Numbered from the stretch's first letter, positions 20,131 through 30,194 are shown. The stretch is DNA of 64,000 bases from Peribacillus sp. FSL P2-0133 (GCF_037975445.1 NZ_CP150254.1:5746371-5810370); one strand, 5' to 3'. Program-made: numbers and translations. Notes: a model not told the origin generated them from the letters alone.

Positions 20131-20375
20131 TTGAATTGGCGCATGGTATTTTCCGGGTTATTCCTCCACGTTTGATTAATTTTTAACTGCTAATTAATAT
20201 AAAATACCCTTATTTGGTATAAAATAGTAAAATAGAGAGGTAGATGAACCTCAATCAAGAGGATTGTTCACTTGTTTATCAATTGAATTTAGGGGGTAAA
20301 GATTTTCATTATTACTTTTTCCGATCGTACAGTTTCACTTTTGTTAAAAACGGGTCGGTGTCAGGGGGGAAACGG

Positions 20376-21839
20376 ATGAAAAGAAATCATACGATGATGC
20401 AATTTTTTGAGTGGCATCTTGAGGCAGATGGTTCTCATTGGGAGAGATTGAAATTTGCAGCCTCCAAGTTGAAGGATATAGGAATTGACTGCGTTTGGCT
20501 TCCGCCAGTTACCAAAGGGCAATCCGTTGGGGATAATGGATATGGAATATACGACGGATACGATTTGGGGGAATTTGACCAAAAAGGAACAGTCCGTACC
20601 AAATATGGGACCAAAGATGAATTGCTGCAAGCAATAGACACCTGTCATAACTACGGGCTTTGCGTTTATATCGATTTAGTCATGAACCATAAAGCAGGAG
20701 CCGATGGTACCGAAAAATTTGAAGTGATTGAAGTCAATCCAGAAAACCGTATGGAAGATATCTCAGAACCATTTGAAATGGAAGGCTGGACAAAATTTGA
20801 TTTTCCAGGCCGTAATAATAAATACTCTGATTTTAAGTGGAACCATACTCATTTTAATGGTACAGACTATGATGCCGAAAACGACAAAATGGGTGTATAT
20901 CGAATCACAGGCGAAAACAAGCACTGGAATCAGCATGTCATCGATGAATTCGGAAACTATGATTATTTAATGTTTGCCAACATCGATTACAGCCTGCCGG
21001 AAGTTCGTCAGGAAATGATTAGCTGGGGAAAATGGATGGTTGATACGTTAAAGTGTGATGGTTTTCGTTTGGACGCCGTTAAACATATCGATTATGAATT
21101 CATCAATGAATTTCTCCAAGAACTCATTCCTTATACAAAGGAACATTTCTTCATGGTCGGCGAATTTTGGAAGGCGGATGTTAAAGCTTGTCAAACTTAC
21201 TTAGAGCAAACCAAGCATGACCTCAACTTGTTCGATGTTTCCCTGCATTATAAATTTCATGAGGCCTCAAACGCAGGAACTGACTTCGACCTCTCAACCA
21301 TCTTTGATGATACCCTCGTCCAAACCAATCCGGCACAGGCCGTCACTTTTGTCGACAACCATGACTCCCAGCCTCATGAATCACTGGAATCTTGGGTAAA
21401 GGACTGGTTCAAACCATCGGCATATGCACTCACCTTGCTTAGACTTTGCGGTTATCCATGTGTCTTTTACGGGGACTATTATGGAATCGGCGGGCCTTCT
21501 CCGGTGCCTGGGAAAAAGGACATTCTAGATCGCCTCTTATATGCTAGGTATGAAAAAGCATACGGGGAACAGACCGACTACTTTGATGATCCAAATACGA
21601 TAGGCTGGGTCCGACACGGAGTTGAAGAGCTAGATGGCTCGGGGTGCGCCGTCATAATCTCGAATGGAGATCACAACAGTGAAAAAAGGATGTTCGTCGG
21701 TGAACATCGTGCCGGTGAAATCTGGAGTGATTTAACTTGTCATAGAGATGACCACATCACCATTGAAGAAGATGGTTTCGCGACCTTTCCCGTTCATGGG
21801 AAAAGCGTATCGGTTTGGGCCTTGAATAATCCACTCTAA
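20376..21839 (+). CDS. cytoplasmic alpha-amylase, GH13
   Basis: About 487 residues from the ATG at 20376, preceded by GGGGGGAAACGG and giving the family N-terminus MKRNHTMMQFFEWH. The frame is open to 20244, but that start has no good ribosome site and adds 44 residues foreign to the family. No signal peptide, so it acts inside the cell on maltodextrins or glycogen. Catalytic residues align with B. licheniformis amylase at a constant offset of two: Asp233 (GFRLDAVKH), Glu263 (MVGEFWK), Asp330 (FVDNHDSQ). It is a single gene with its own region upstream. Confidence 0.94.
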   Translation: MKRNHTMMQFFEWHLEADGSHWERLKFAASKLKDIGIDCVWLPPVTKGQSVGDNGYGIYDGYDLGEFDQKGTVRTKYGTKDELLQAIDTCHNYGLCVYIDLVMNHKAGADGTEKFEVIEVNPENRMEDISEPFEMEGWTKFDFPGRNNKYSDFKWNHTHFNGTDYDAENDKMGVYRITGENKHWNQHVIDEFGNYDYLMFANIDYSLPEVRQEMISWGKWMVDTLKCDGFRLDAVKHIDYEFINEFLQELIPYTKEHFFMVGEFWKADVKACQTYLEQTKHDLNLFDVSLHYKFHEASNAGTDFDLSTIFDDTLVQTNPAQAVTFVDNHDSQPHESLESWVKDWFKPSAYALTLLRLCGYPCVFYGDYYGIGGPSPVPGKKDILDRLLYARYEKAYGEQTDYFDDPNTIGWVRHGVEELDGSGCAVIISNGDHNSEKRMFVGEHRAGEIWSDLTCHRDDHITIEEDGFATFPVHGKSVSVWALNNPL

Positions 21840-21846
21840 AAAGGGA

Positions 21847-21890
21847 AAGCAAAGAACGGCATGTCATTTGCGGATATGCTGTTCTTTGCT
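21847..21890 (+). terminator. stem-loop after the amylase gene
   Basis: AGCAAAGAAC-GCAT and ATGC-GTTCTTTGCT form a long stem with one G:T pair. No T run follows, so it may be a 3'-end stabiliser or processing hairpin rather than a true terminator. Confidence 0.5.
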
Positions 21891-22003
21891 GATGACACCA
21901 CCCTCGAAGATTTGGAAATAAGTCTGTATGTCACATAGGTAAAGATAATTTTTCCATTTCAATTAACCATGGTAAGATAAGGGAAAAAGGAGTTGAAGGA
22001 AAA

Positions 22004-23239
22004 GTGAAAAATGAAATCATTGAAAGATTCACTTCTTATGTGAAAGTGGATACCCAATCGAATGAGGAAAATCCATCATGCCCCTCTACACCCGGACAGT
22101 TGACCTTGGCAAATGCATTGGTCAAGGAACTTCAATCCATTGGGATGAAGGAAGTGACAATTGATCAGAACGGATATGTCATGGCAACATTGCCAGCCAA
22201 TTCAAATAAGGATGTCCCGACAATCGGTTTCTTGGCCCATGTCGATACAGCAACGGATTTCACTGGAAAAGATGTAAAACCGCAAGTCATTGACAACTAT
22301 GATGGCAAAGATCTTACTTTACATGAAAAATTGGATGTCATTCTTTCACCTGATGATTTTCCTTCGCTTAAGAACTATATAGGGCATACCTTGATTACAA
22401 CGGATGGGACAACCCTGTTGGGAGCAGATAATAAGGCTGGAATTGCTGAAATCATGACTGCCATGGATTATTTGATCCAGCATCCGGAAATCAAGCATGG
22501 AAAAATCCGTGTTGCTTTTACTCCCGATGAGGAAATCGGCAGGGGACCCCATAAGTTTGATGTAGATGCTTTTGATGCCCAATTTGCCTACACCGTGGAC
22601 GGTGGGCCACTTGGAGAACTTGAATATGAGAGCTTCAATGCAGCATCGGCCAAAATCCTGATCAAAGGGACGAATATTCACCCTGGTACGGCTAAAGGAA
22701 AAATGGTCAACTCGTCCAAAATCGCCATGGAATTCCACAATAAACTCCCAGTGGCAGAAGCACCGGAATATACGGAAGATTACGAAGGATTTTATCATCT
22801 GATTTCATTTCACGGTGATGTGGAAGAGACCAAGCTTTCTTATATCATCAGGGATTTCGACCGCCAAAAATTCAATGAACGCAAGGAATATATAACAAAA
22901 GTAATCGAAGATTTAAAAGAAAAATATGGGCAAAACCGTATCCAGCTTGAATTACACGACCAATACTTCAACATGAAGGAAAAAATTGAGCCCGTGAAGG
23001 AAATCGTGGATATTGCCCACGAAGCAATGGAGAAACTCGATATAAAACCAAAAATTTCGCCAATACGCGGTGGTACGGACGGTTCTCAATTATCGTATAT
23101 GGGCCTGCCAACACCCAACATCTTTACGGGCGGGGAGAACTTCCATGGCAAATATGAATTTATTTCCGTCGATAATATGATCCTGGCCACTAAGGTGATC
23201 GTTGGCATTGCATCGCTTTTTGAAGAAAAAGCAAAGTAG
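22004..23239 (+). CDS. pepT: peptidase T (tripeptide aminopeptidase)
   Basis: 411 residues, M20 metallopeptidase family, removing the N-terminal residue of tripeptides in the cytoplasm. Zinc ligands and catalytic residues are in [10 protein letters not shown] (His79, Asp81), LLGADNKAG (Asp near 142), PDEEIGRG (the Glu pair) and the late His of [10 protein letters not shown]. The start is a GTG at 22004 with AAAGGAG upstream. Single gene, convergent with the catalase gene and sharing its terminator. Confidence 0.96.
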   Translation: MKNEIIERFTSYVKVDTQSNEENPSCPSTPGQLTLANALVKELQSIGMKEVTIDQNGYVMATLPANSNKDVPTIGFLAHVDTATDFTGKDVKPQVIDNYDGKDLTLHEKLDVILSPDDFPSLKNYIGHTLITTDGTTLLGADNKAGIAEIMTAMDYLIQHPEIKHGKIRVAFTPDEEIGRGPHKFDVDAFDAQFAYTVDGGPLGELEYESFNAASAKILIKGTNIHPGTAKGKMVNSSKIAMEFHNKLPVAEAPEYTEDYEGFYHLISFHGDVEETKLSYIIRDFDRQKFNERKEYITKVIEDLKEKYGQNRIQLELHDQYFNMKEKIEPVKEIVDIAHEAMEKLDIKPKISPIRGGTDGSQLSYMGLPTPNIFTGGENFHGKYEFISVDNMILATKVIVGIASLFEEKAK

Positions 23240-23262
23240 CTTGATACGAAATGTCTTTATTG

Positions 23263-23295
23263 AAAAACCCCCCGACTCCAAGTCTGGGGGTTTTT
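23263..23295. terminator. bidirectional terminator between pepT and katE
   Basis: AAAAACCCCC and GGGGGTTTTT form a strong stem with a partly paired GACT/AAGTC interior, U-rich on both strands. It ends both convergent genes. Confidence 0.92.
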
Positions 23296-23304
23296 CATCC
23301 AATA

Positions 23305-25383
23305 TTAAGCGCGACTCCAGTGACGGTGCTTGGCAATTGCCTCGATAAAGGCAGTACCACTATTATTATCCGTAACAGCTACAATGCCTGAGGCTGGATC
23401 ATTGGAAACGATGCCTGCCTTCGATAAGATCTCGGCTCCTTCTTTTCCTGCACCAATCGCTTTGAAATGATTGTAGGCTTCATCAACAAAGTAAATTGGT
23501 TCCTTGGATGCCTTTAAAGCATCGACACTCTCCTGGCCTCCTGCCACATATACAGCATCGAAAAGTACCGAATCGGCTGTCAGGAATGTCTGATTCACCT
23601 CGGCCTGCTGTCCTTCAGAACTTGTAATCACTCCACGATTAAGACTGATGATTTCAGCCGTTATCCCTGCCGATTTAAATGATTCCAAGACTTGATTAAC
23701 CTCTGACCCGTTGAAACCATCTGCAGCCAAGATTGCCACTTTCCTTGTTGCGGCCGTGTTCACTTTCATTTGCTCCTGGCTTAAAGCCGGAGAAGCCAAA
23801 TCCATTTTGACCTCGCTTTTATTGGCTGGAGGATTCACGCCCACTCCAATAGCGATCGTTTTAGCCAGTTCGACATCCACATTGCTGAACATCTCGACGA
23901 TTTGCTGCTGAACGTCCTTACTTTTCACTTTTCCCACTTCAAAGTGGAAAGCCTGAATAATATGCTCCTTCTCCACTTCCGTCATGCTATTCCAAAATAA
24001 TTTAGCCTGGCTATAATGATCCTTGAAGCTTTCACTGCGTTGTCGGACCTTCCTGCCATCGACTTTTTCCTGGTAATGTGCATAGCCACCCTCCTCTTCC
24101 GAAGCAGGTTCGGGGGAGTTGCCTACAAGGGAATTTTTGTGGTAGCTGACCTGTCCTGGATTTATTGACATTCGGTGCATGCCATCGCGCTGATTATTAT
24201 GAACGGGGGCAACCGTCCTATTAATCGGAAGCTCATGGAAATTCGGTCCTCCCAATCGGGATAGCTGGGTATCGGTGTAGGAGAATAAACGTCCCTGGAG
24301 CAGCGGATCATTTGAAAAATCAATACCCGGTACGACATGCCCCGGATGGAATGCTATCTGTTCCGTCTCTGCAAAAAAGTTATCCGTATTTTGATTCAAT
24401 ACCATTTTTCCGATTATTTTCACCGGGACCTGTTCTTCAGGCCATAGTTTAGTAGGATCTAGGATATCAAAGTCGAATTTGAATTCATCTGCCTCCTTAA
24501 TCATTTGCACGCCAAATTCAAATTCAGGATAATTTCCGGTATCTATCGCTTCCCACAGATCTTGGCGGTGAAAGTCAGGATTCTTCCCTGCGATTTTCTG
24601 TGCCTCATCCCAGACAAGGGATTTAACTCCCAATACAGGCTTCCAATGGAATTTAACGAAATGGGCCGTGCCTTGTTCATTTACAAAACGGAATGTGTGG
24701 ACACCAAACCCTTCCATCATCCGGAAACTTCTCGGTATGGCCCTATCAGAAAGATGCCACATGACCATATGAGCCGTTTCTTCATTGTTGGCGACGAAGT
24801 CCCAAAAAGTATCATGGGCAGACGCAGCCTGAGGTATTTCGTTATGAGGCTCCGGTTTAACCGCATGAATTAAATCCGGGAACTTAATGGCATCCTGGAT
24901 AAAAAATACCGGAATATTATTTCCGACCAAATCATAGTTTCCTTCCTCAGTATAAAACTTGGTGGAAAATCCCCTTACATCACGGACCGAGTCTGCCGAT
25001 CCGCGGGAACCTGCCACCGTGGAGTAACGAACGAATACTGGTGTCTTGACTGAAGGGTCTTGAAGAAACTTGGCTTTTGTAAATTCGGCCATCGGTTCAT
25101 ATACCTGAAAATATCCATGAGCACCAGATCCACGGGCATGGACAATCCGCTCAGGAATACGCTCATGGTCAAAATGAGTCATTTTTTCCCGGAAATGAAA
25201 GTCCTCCATCAAAGTCGGACCACGTGTTCCCGCTTTTAAAGAATGCTCATCCTCAGAAATACGCAAACCTTGGTTAGTCGTCATCTTTTTCCCATTATCG
25301 TCCACTCGATATTGATCCAACTGCCGCTGCTTACTTTGCTCATCGATTCTTCCGTTTTCATTTGCTTTTGTCATCCCACTCAT
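23305..25383 (-). CDS. katE: large-subunit (HPII-type, clade 2) heme catalase
   Basis: 692 residues, the length of large catalases with a C-terminal DJ-1/PfpI-like domain (about 545-692, [25 protein letters not shown]). It breaks down hydrogen peroxide in the cytoplasm. Catalytic His82 ([10 protein letters not shown]), Asn155 (YDLVGNN) and heme-ligand Tyr369 ([14 protein letters not shown]) sit at a constant offset of 46 from the E. coli HPII residues. GGAGGGG precedes the ATG. A good sigma-B promoter lies about 80 bases upstream, matching the general-stress role of B. subtilis KatE. Confidence 0.97.
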   Translation of the reverse strand: MSGMTKANENGRIDEQSKQRQLDQYRVDDNGKKMTTNQGLRISEDEHSLKAGTRGPTLMEDFHFREKMTHFDHERIPERIVHARGSGAHGYFQVYEPMAEFTKAKFLQDPSVKTPVFVRYSTVAGSRGSADSVRDVRGFSTKFYTEEGNYDLVGNNIPVFFIQDAIKFPDLIHAVKPEPHNEIPQAASAHDTFWDFVANNEETAHMVMWHLSDRAIPRSFRMMEGFGVHTFRFVNEQGTAHFVKFHWKPVLGVKSLVWDEAQKIAGKNPDFHRQDLWEAIDTGNYPEFEFGVQMIKEADEFKFDFDILDPTKLWPEEQVPVKIIGKMVLNQNTDNFFAETEQIAFHPGHVVPGIDFSNDPLLQGRLFSYTDTQLSRLGGPNFHELPINRTVAPVHNNQRDGMHRMSINPGQVSYHKNSLVGNSPEPASEEEGGYAHYQEKVDGRKVRQRSESFKDHYSQAKLFWNSMTEVEKEHIIQAFHFEVGKVKSKDVQQQIVEMFSNVDVELAKTIAIGVGVNPPANKSEVKMDLASPALSQEQMKVNTAATRKVAILAADGFNGSEVNQVLESFKSAGITAEIISLNRGVITSSEGQQAEVNQTFLTADSVLFDAVYVAGGQESVDALKASKEPIYFVDEAYNHFKAIGAGKEGAEILSKAGIVSNDPASGIVAVTDNNSGTAFIEAIAKHRHWSRA

Positions 25384-25465
25384 TCCCCTCCATGTCTAAG
25401 AATTCAGATTAAATCGTGTTGTATGTATTTATTTAATTCGAAATAATTGCGTTATCCTTCCTCAT

Positions 25466-25491
25466 ATACCACTCTATTTTGACGAATAAAC
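25466..25491 (-). promoter_or_regulatory. sigma-B-type promoter of katE
   Basis: On the minus strand GTTTAT (25486-25491) and TGGTAT (25466-25471) are 14 bases apart. Each matches the sigma-B consensus GTTTAA-N13-15-GGGTAT at 5 of 6 positions. It is about 80 bases before the katE ATG. Confidence 0.8.
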
Positions 25492-25499
25492 AGAATTCA

Positions 25500-25777
25500 G
25501 AAAAAGAAACTTCACGGTGTAGGTCTGTCCTGGGGTAAGTCAAATTATTTCTGGGTAGTTATCAAAACGTATAAAAATCTAAGCCTATCTAATAGTTTTC
25601 TAATTAAATAATCACTAGAAAAGAGCAATATTATATAGACTAAATACCTAATATTAATAATTTTTCTTCATATTTTTATTGTAAATATAAAACTTGCTGC
25701 ATTTTTTTAGTACAAATGTATTATTATAACTATAATACTCCATTAACCAAATTTATTGAAAAGGAGGGTATAATTAT
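25500..25777. other. AT-rich region before the toxin-like island
   Basis: Together with the katE leader this is about 390 bases without a gene. I see no repeat or RNA motif. A TATAAT at 25731-25736 is a likely -10 for the gene at 25778, but no convincing -35 pairs with it (TTGCTG at 25694 is too far). Confidence 0.4.
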
Positions 25778-26669
25778 ATGAAAAAACTCTTTATATCAAA
25801 TGTTATAAATTTTACTATTTTTATTTTTTTATTATCAACGGTTGGTGAACCATTTTTAGCTTTTGCTAAAAATGATTCATTAGAAGATTTTAGAGAACAT
25901 TTTGAGGATGAGCCATTTTTAGAAGATTTAACTTTTAATGATTTTAATAAGTTAAGTGATTCCGAGATTGAAGATTTAGGAGTAAATACAGATAATGGTG
26001 CTGATGAATTTAACCATGAAATACTAGATGAAAATTTTGATTTTGAAGCTTCGGTTGATAATTTAGATATATCAAAAATGAATGAATTTGAAAAAAAAGA
26101 ATTTATAAAAACAATTGAAGAAGCAGCAGCAATTTCTGGTACTGAGGAAGTTGAGTTATTAGAAAAAGCACTTATAGGTATTTTTGATGGAAATTCAGAA
26201 ACATTTAATGATTTAAAGGCTGCTCAAGAACAATTAGAAGAAAACTATGTTGAAAAGTTAGAATCTGAAGAATTAGTTTTTTACTCTAAGGCAAAAAAGT
26301 TACTTTTTGGTTCAGATAAAGTATATGCATCTAATAAACAAAAAGGAAAAGTAAGAGTTGGTGTTTACTTTGCAGGTTCTGTTTTCAATGTAGCAATAGG
26401 TGGAGTAAGTTGGCGGGGGTGTAAGTGCAGTAAAAAGTTATATTAAGAAGAAAGGAAAAAAAGCAGCTACCGAAGGAATATCAAGGGTTGCTACAGCTCA
26501 AGCAAAGAAGCTTGGAATTCAAACAGTAAGAGGAGTTGCTATAGCAACAGTAATTGGTGGTGCTGTCAGTTTTGCTTTAGACTATGCAGATGTTGGTGTA
26601 GCCATAGCAAAATTTTTAGATTCTAAGGATTGGTATAAAAATAATGGGTGGATTGATATAACAAAATGA
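25778..26669 (+). pseudogene. frameshifted secreted acidic protein, toxin-like
   Basis: The first frame (25778-26446, 222 codons) begins with a signal peptide (MKKLFISNVINFTIFIFLLS... ending near LAFAKN). A very acidic region with repeated D/E-F-D/N-D/E patterns and an Ala/Glu helix follow. At about 26411 the frame turns to WRGCKCSKKLY and stops. Removing one base there (the T at 26411) restores GVSGGGVSAVKSYIKKKGKK and about 85 more codons to a TGA at 26669, including a basic helix and a glycine-rich hydrophobic segment (IATVIGGAVSFALDY). The joined protein would be about 296 residues. The plan resembles SAR2788-type putative toxins, a family call made from memory. AAGGAGGG precedes the ATG. 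Mutation, sequencing error or programmed shift cannot be told apart here. Confidence 0.7.
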
Positions 26670-26842
26670 AGTATTTAAGATATTTATTATATTTAATTAT
26701 TACGAGTGTAGCGTTCTATTATGTATCCATGTCCATAACTCAGGATAAAAGTTTGGTAGGAATCATAATAGGTTTTATAATAATGTTTGTAATTGTTTTC
26801 CCAATGATGTATTTAGAATTTATAAAATTTCAAAAAAAATAA
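26666..26842 (+). CDS. 58-residue two-helix membrane protein, possible immunity protein
   Basis: The translation starts MKYLRYLLYLIITSVAFYYV and ends EFIKFQKK. Two hydrophobic helices (about 5-22 and 31-51) are separated by a short polar turn (SITQDKS). Its ATG overlaps, as ATGA, the TGA that ends the second frame of the upstream toxin-like gene. That overlap argues that the downstream frame was once, or still is, translated. No ribosome site of its own is obvious. Small membrane proteins coupled to secreted toxins or bacteriocins often give self-protection; that role is inferred from position and topology only. Confidence 0.6.
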   Translation: MKYLRYLLYLIITSVAFYYVSMSITQDKSLVGIIIGFIIMFVIVFPMMYLEFIKFQKK

Positions 26843-26861
26843 AAGAAGCTTTTTTAGCAAT

Positions 26862-26907
26862 AAAAAAGTGGTGGAAGTTTACTCTCAAAACTTCCACCAC
26901 TTTTTTT
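26862..26907. terminator. strong terminator of the AT-rich island
   Basis: AAAGTGGTGGAAGTTT and AAACTTCCACCACTTT pair around a 7-base loop and are followed by T7 on the plus strand. The A run on the left would also let it work on the minus strand. Confidence 0.92.
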
Positions 26908-26922
26908 GTTCCAGGTATAGAA

Positions 26923-26946
26923 GTTAACCAATTTTAATTGGTTAAC
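26923..26946. repeat. perfect inverted repeat downstream of dbpA
   Basis: GTTAACCAATT and AATTGGTTAAC are perfect 11-bp arms around a 2-base centre. No T run follows on either strand. It may be a protein-binding palindrome or a hairpin at the 3' end of dbpA. Confidence 0.6.
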
Positions 26947-26988
26947 CTTGTTTAGATAAGCTTCCGCTTCTTTTTCATTCAATACCTT

Positions 26989-28437
26989 TTACTTCTTAAA
27001 AGCCTCTGAAACCTTCAAAAGTTTGCCTTTTACTTTCGTATTTTTCATCACTTTCAAGACAAGCGGTCCCTTTTCATTCAATATTTCCACATAAGAAACA
27101 TTATCCTGAATCGTAATGATCCCGATGTCCTCTGCATTTACTCCATCAATCTTTGCGATGGTTCCGACAAAATCCACAGCCCTGAGTTTCTTTTTCTTGC
27201 CGCCATTAAAATACAGCTTCATGATTTGTTTATTCAATTGTTCACTTTTATCTTTTTTGATTTTTGGACGAGCTTCCAGTTTCGCTTCAAATTCCATTTT
27301 TTTATTGGAGACTTCCTCTTTTGAAGGAACAGTCATCTTAGGGATTTCAAAACCGATATATCCTTGAATCTCAGCAAGGAATTTGTCTTCGTACGGCGTC
27401 ACAAATGTAATGGCTTTTCCTTTTTTACCGGCACGGCCCGTTCTTCCAGTTCGATGTACGTAACTTTCCTTTTCCATTGGCAGGTCATAGTTAATCACAT
27501 GGGTTATATTGTCGATGTCAATTCCGCGTGCAGCAACATCTGTCGCAACCAAATAGCGGAATTCACCTCTTCTGAATTCATTCATCACTGCAAGGCGATC
27601 TTCCTGAAGCATGCCGCCGTGTATCATATCACACGGATATTCCAGTTCCAGCAGCTGTTCACATACTTGGTCTACCCTATCTTTCGTCCGGCAGAAAATG
27701 ATGCAGCTATCGGGGTTTTCCGTGATGGTGACGTCTCTAAGCAAGGAAAACTTGTCGTCTTCCTTCACTTCTATAAGAGCATGTTCAATCTTCTCCGTCG
27801 TTACACCCTTTGCTTTGATTTCAATATCCAAAGGATCTTTCATATATTGCTTGCATAGTTTTTTTATACTCTCAGGTAACGTAGCAGAGAACAGCATGGT
27901 TACTCGATCTTTCGGAAGCTCTTTAATAATGGCTTCCACTTGTTCAATGAAGCCCATATTCAGCATTTCATCGGCTTCATCAATAACCAAATGGGTTAAG
28001 CGTTCCAAGGCGAATGTCCCTTTCTCGATATGATCCAGGACACGCCCCGGGGTTCCAACGACTACATGGCTTTTTTGTTTCAATTCCGCTTTTTGCAGTG
28101 CGAATGGATGTTTTCCATAAACCGCAGTAGCCTTTATCCTTTTAAATCTGCCTATATTCGTAATATCCTCTTTTACTTGTACAGCCAACTCACGTGTCGG
28201 TGTTAAAATAAGCGCCTGAGGCTTATTCTCCTCCCAATCGACCATTTCGCAGATCGGTATGCCAAATGAAGCGGTCTTGCCACTTCCCGTTTGGGATTTA
28301 ACGACAAGATCCCTCTTTTCCAGCGCCACTGGTATCACTTCACGCTGTACTTCTGTTGGACGCTGATATCCCAAGCTTTCTAATGCCCTTACAATTTCAT
28401 CGCTTAATGTATAATCAGTAAAACTCAATTCATTCAT
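26989..28437 (-). CDS. dbpA: DEAD-box RNA helicase DbpA (YxiN type)
   Basis: 482 residues. The RecA-like domain 1 has the Q motif, Walker A SQTGSGKT (48-55), PTREL and DEAD (153-156); domain 2 has [15 protein letters not shown] and [10 protein letters not shown]. Residues about 405-480 ([23 protein letters not shown]) form the DbpA RNA-binding domain, which targets hairpin 92 of 23S rRNA, so the role is in large-subunit assembly. The 295-base leader before it has a TATAAT enclosed by an inverted repeat. Confidence 0.95.
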   Translation of the reverse strand: MNELSFTDYTLSDEIVRALESLGYQRPTEVQREVIPVALEKRDLVVKSQTGSGKTASFGIPICEMVDWEENKPQALILTPTRELAVQVKEDITNIGRFKRIKATAVYGKHPFALQKAELKQKSHVVVGTPGRVLDHIEKGTFALERLTHLVIDEADEMLNMGFIEQVEAIIKELPKDRVTMLFSATLPESIKKLCKQYMKDPLDIEIKAKGVTTEKIEHALIEVKEDDKFSLLRDVTITENPDSCIIFCRTKDRVDQVCEQLLELEYPCDMIHGGMLQEDRLAVMNEFRRGEFRYLVATDVAARGIDIDNITHVINYDLPMEKESYVHRTGRTGRAGKKGKAITFVTPYEDKFLAEIQGYIGFEIPKMTVPSKEEVSNKKMEFEAKLEARPKIKKDKSEQLNKQIMKLYFNGGKKKKLRAVDFVGTIAKIDGVNAEDIGIITIQDNVSYVEILNEKGPLVLKVMKNTKVKGKLLKVSEAFKK

Positions 28438-28500
28438 ATGACAGCCTCTTTTGTTGTTTAGTATGTTGCTTTATTGTTTCCATAATCGTAATTTCCTTAT

Positions 28501-28541
28501 ACAAGGTTCTATTATACGCGATATGCATCGATAAACCTTGT
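28501..28541 (-). promoter_or_regulatory. inverted repeat around a -10 box in the dbpA leader
   Basis: ACAAGGTT (28501-28508) and AACCTTGT (28534-28541) are exact 8-bp arms. Between them, on the minus strand, is a perfect TATAAT. This could be an operator or a 5' hairpin of the dbpA transcript; no good -35 was found. Confidence 0.4.
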
Positions 28542-28732
28542 AATAACCAAATTCAAATGCCTTTTTTAATATAATGAAACATCCGTCTTCATTAAAAAAA
28601 TGGTCATCTGGATATCATGATCTGAGTCAATCAAAATGGACCCTGCTTCTTCCAATATGCTAAAATATGTATGATATAAAAGCCTAAATAGGGTGTAGTT
28701 TCTAAACCGATGTCCAAAGGGAGTGCTGATTT

Positions 28733-29065
28733 ATGATAATCGTAACGAATAGAATCAGAGTCAAAAAAGGGATGGGTGCAGTCATGGCCCCAGGATTTAC
28801 TGCGCCAGGTCCACTTGATACTACGGAAGGCTTCGTAAAAGTAGAAGTATTATTAACGCAGAATTTGTCGGACCACGATGAACTGAGCGTAAATATGTAC
28901 TGGGAAAACCTTGATAACTTTACTGCTTGGAGAAATAGCGATGCATTCAAAGCTGCACATAAACGGCCTGAACCAGGTTCCGGTGAAGCAAAAAAAGAAT
29001 CTCCAATTCTAGGCAGCGAGCTTACAACGTATGAAGTCGCCTCGGTAAAGGAAATAGCTAAATAA
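28733..29065 (+). CDS. hmoA: heme-degrading monooxygenase, HmoA/IsdG-like
   Basis: 110 residues, ABM-fold (antibiotic biosynthesis monooxygenase superfamily). The three residues that define IsdG-type heme oxygenases are present at the right spacing: Asn6 (MIIVTN), Trp66 (FTAWRNSD) and His76 (FKAAHKRP); IsdG has N7, W67, H77. It should open heme and release iron in the cytoplasm. GGGAGTGCTGATTT precedes the ATG. Single gene with its own terminator; it complements the siderophore operon as a second iron source, though the two are not linked. Confidence 0.9.
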   Translation: MIIVTNRIRVKKGMGAVMAPGFTAPGPLDTTEGFVKVEVLLTQNLSDHDELSVNMYWENLDNFTAWRNSDAFKAAHKRPEPGSGEAKKESPILGSELTTYEVASVKEIAK

Positions 29066-29077
29066 TAAAATCATGCC

Positions 29078-29108
29078 AAAGAGGCCGCGAAATATGCGGC
29101 CTCTTTTT
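29078..29108. terminator. terminator between hmoA and rlmN
   Basis: AAAGAGGCCGC and GCGGCCTCTTT pair around a 7-base loop, followed by TTG and preceded by A. It serves hmoA and probably also the convergent rlmN. Confidence 0.9.
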
Positions 29109-29126
29109 GTTGTTTTCTCTTAGTGA

Positions 29127-30194
29127 TTACTGGGCTTCGGCTTTCTTGATTTGCTTGCTTCTAAGCTGGCCGCAAGCTGCATCAATATCCGTTCCATGTT
29201 CTTGGCGGATTTTACAATTTACGCCTCTCTTTTTCAGCGTATCATAAAACGAGAGAACGGACTCTTTTTCACTTCTTTGGTATTGACTATGCTCATCTAC
29301 AGGATTGTATGGAATCAGGTTGACATAGAGCCGATGTTTTTTGTCCTCAAGAAGATTGGCGAGTTGCTCGGCTTCTTCTTGGTGGTCATTGACATCTTTC
29401 AATAGGATATATTCAATCGTAATTCTCCTATTCGTTTTCTCTAAATAATAATCAAGAGATTTCATCAATTTTTCTATCGGAATAGCTCGGTTTATTTTCA
29501 TGATCCGTGTCCTGAGTTCATTATTCGGTGCATGCAATGAGATGGCCAGATTCACCTGTAATTGGGTATCAGTGAAATCATAAATCTTATTGGCAAGACC
29601 GCTCGTCGAAACAGTAATACGCCTAGCAGCGATAGCAAGACCCTTATGGTCCATGAGTACCTTCAAAAAGTCTATCATATTTTCAAAGTTATCGAACGGC
29701 TCACCAATACCCATTACAACAACATGGCTAACAACATCCCCTTGTTCCAATTTATCCAGATGCAGTTGAACGTTCATGATTTGTTCCACTATTTCGCCGC
29801 TGGATAAATCGCGGCTTTTGGCCAATAATCCACTGGCACAGAAACTGCAGCCAATATTGCAGCCCACTTGGGTGGTGACACAAACCGAAATTCCGTATTT
29901 ATGCCTCATCATGACGGTTTCGATAAGGTTTCCATCCTGTAATTTAAACAAGAACTTGATCGTTCCATCCGCTGATTCTTGCTTAACGTGCTCAGTCAAA
30001 GTCTGGATGACAAAGTGCTCTTCAAGTAATTTTATGCACTCTTTATTAACATCCGTCATTTCAGAGAAATTCGTCACACGTGTTCTATAAAGCCACTCCC
30101 AGACTTGGGAAGCTCTGAATTTTTTATGGCCATGGTCCGAAAGCCATGATGTCAATTGTTCGAATGTTAAACCATAAATGGACTCTTTATTCAT
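29127..30194 (-). CDS. RlmN-family 23S rRNA A2503 C2-methyltransferase (radical SAM)
   Basis: 355 residues. The radical-SAM CxxxCxxC cluster is C112/C116/C119 ([12 protein letters not shown]). The methyl-carrying Cys341 lies in DIDAACGQL, and GIGEPFDNF is the RlmN SAM motif. It has QVGC and EPFDN, as RlmN does, rather than the Cfr-type QCGC and EALAN, so an antibiotic-resistance Cfr is unlikely. In B. subtilis the rlmN orthologue (yloN) lies far from here, so this may be a second paralogue. It follows rlmH by about 80 bases and may share its transcript. Confidence 0.88.
   Translation of the reverse strand: MNKESIYGLTFEQLTSWLSDHGHKKFRASQVWEWLYRTRVTNFSEMTDVNKECIKLLEEHFVIQTLTEHVKQESADGTIKFLFKLQDGNLIETVMMRHKYGISVCVTTQVGCNIGCSFCASGLLAKSRDLSSGEIVEQIMNVQLHLDKLEQGDVVSHVVVMGIGEPFDNFENMIDFLKVLMDHKGLAIAARRITVSTSGLANKIYDFTDTQLQVNLAISLHAPNNELRTRIMKINRAIPIEKLMKSLDYYLEKTNRRITIEYILLKDVNDHQEEAEQLANLLEDKKHRLYVNLIPYNPVDEHSQYQRSEKESVLSFYDTLKKRGVNCKIRQEHGTDIDAACGQLRSKQIKKAEAQ

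Larger units (their letters stand above)
19800..20375. other. intergenic region between cotH-like gene and amylase
   Basis: About 575 bases without a convincing gene. It holds a long-loop inverted repeat (CCCCCTT/AAGGGGG, 19807-19844), a decayed GC-rich repeat (19934-20040), a strong terminator (20099-20130) and an AT-rich stretch before the amylase that should carry its promoter (TTGATT at 20172 with TAATAT 17 bases on is the best pair I see). Confidence 0.6.

Noticed and set aside
27364..27858. 164-codon plus-strand open frame opposite dbpA
   Set aside because: Antisense to a conserved helicase core; no ribosome site and no recognisable domain.
29127..30194. Cfr antibiotic-resistance methylase
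   Set aside because: Cys-cluster context and the GIGEPFDN motif are RlmN-like; Cfr has a different motif at both places.
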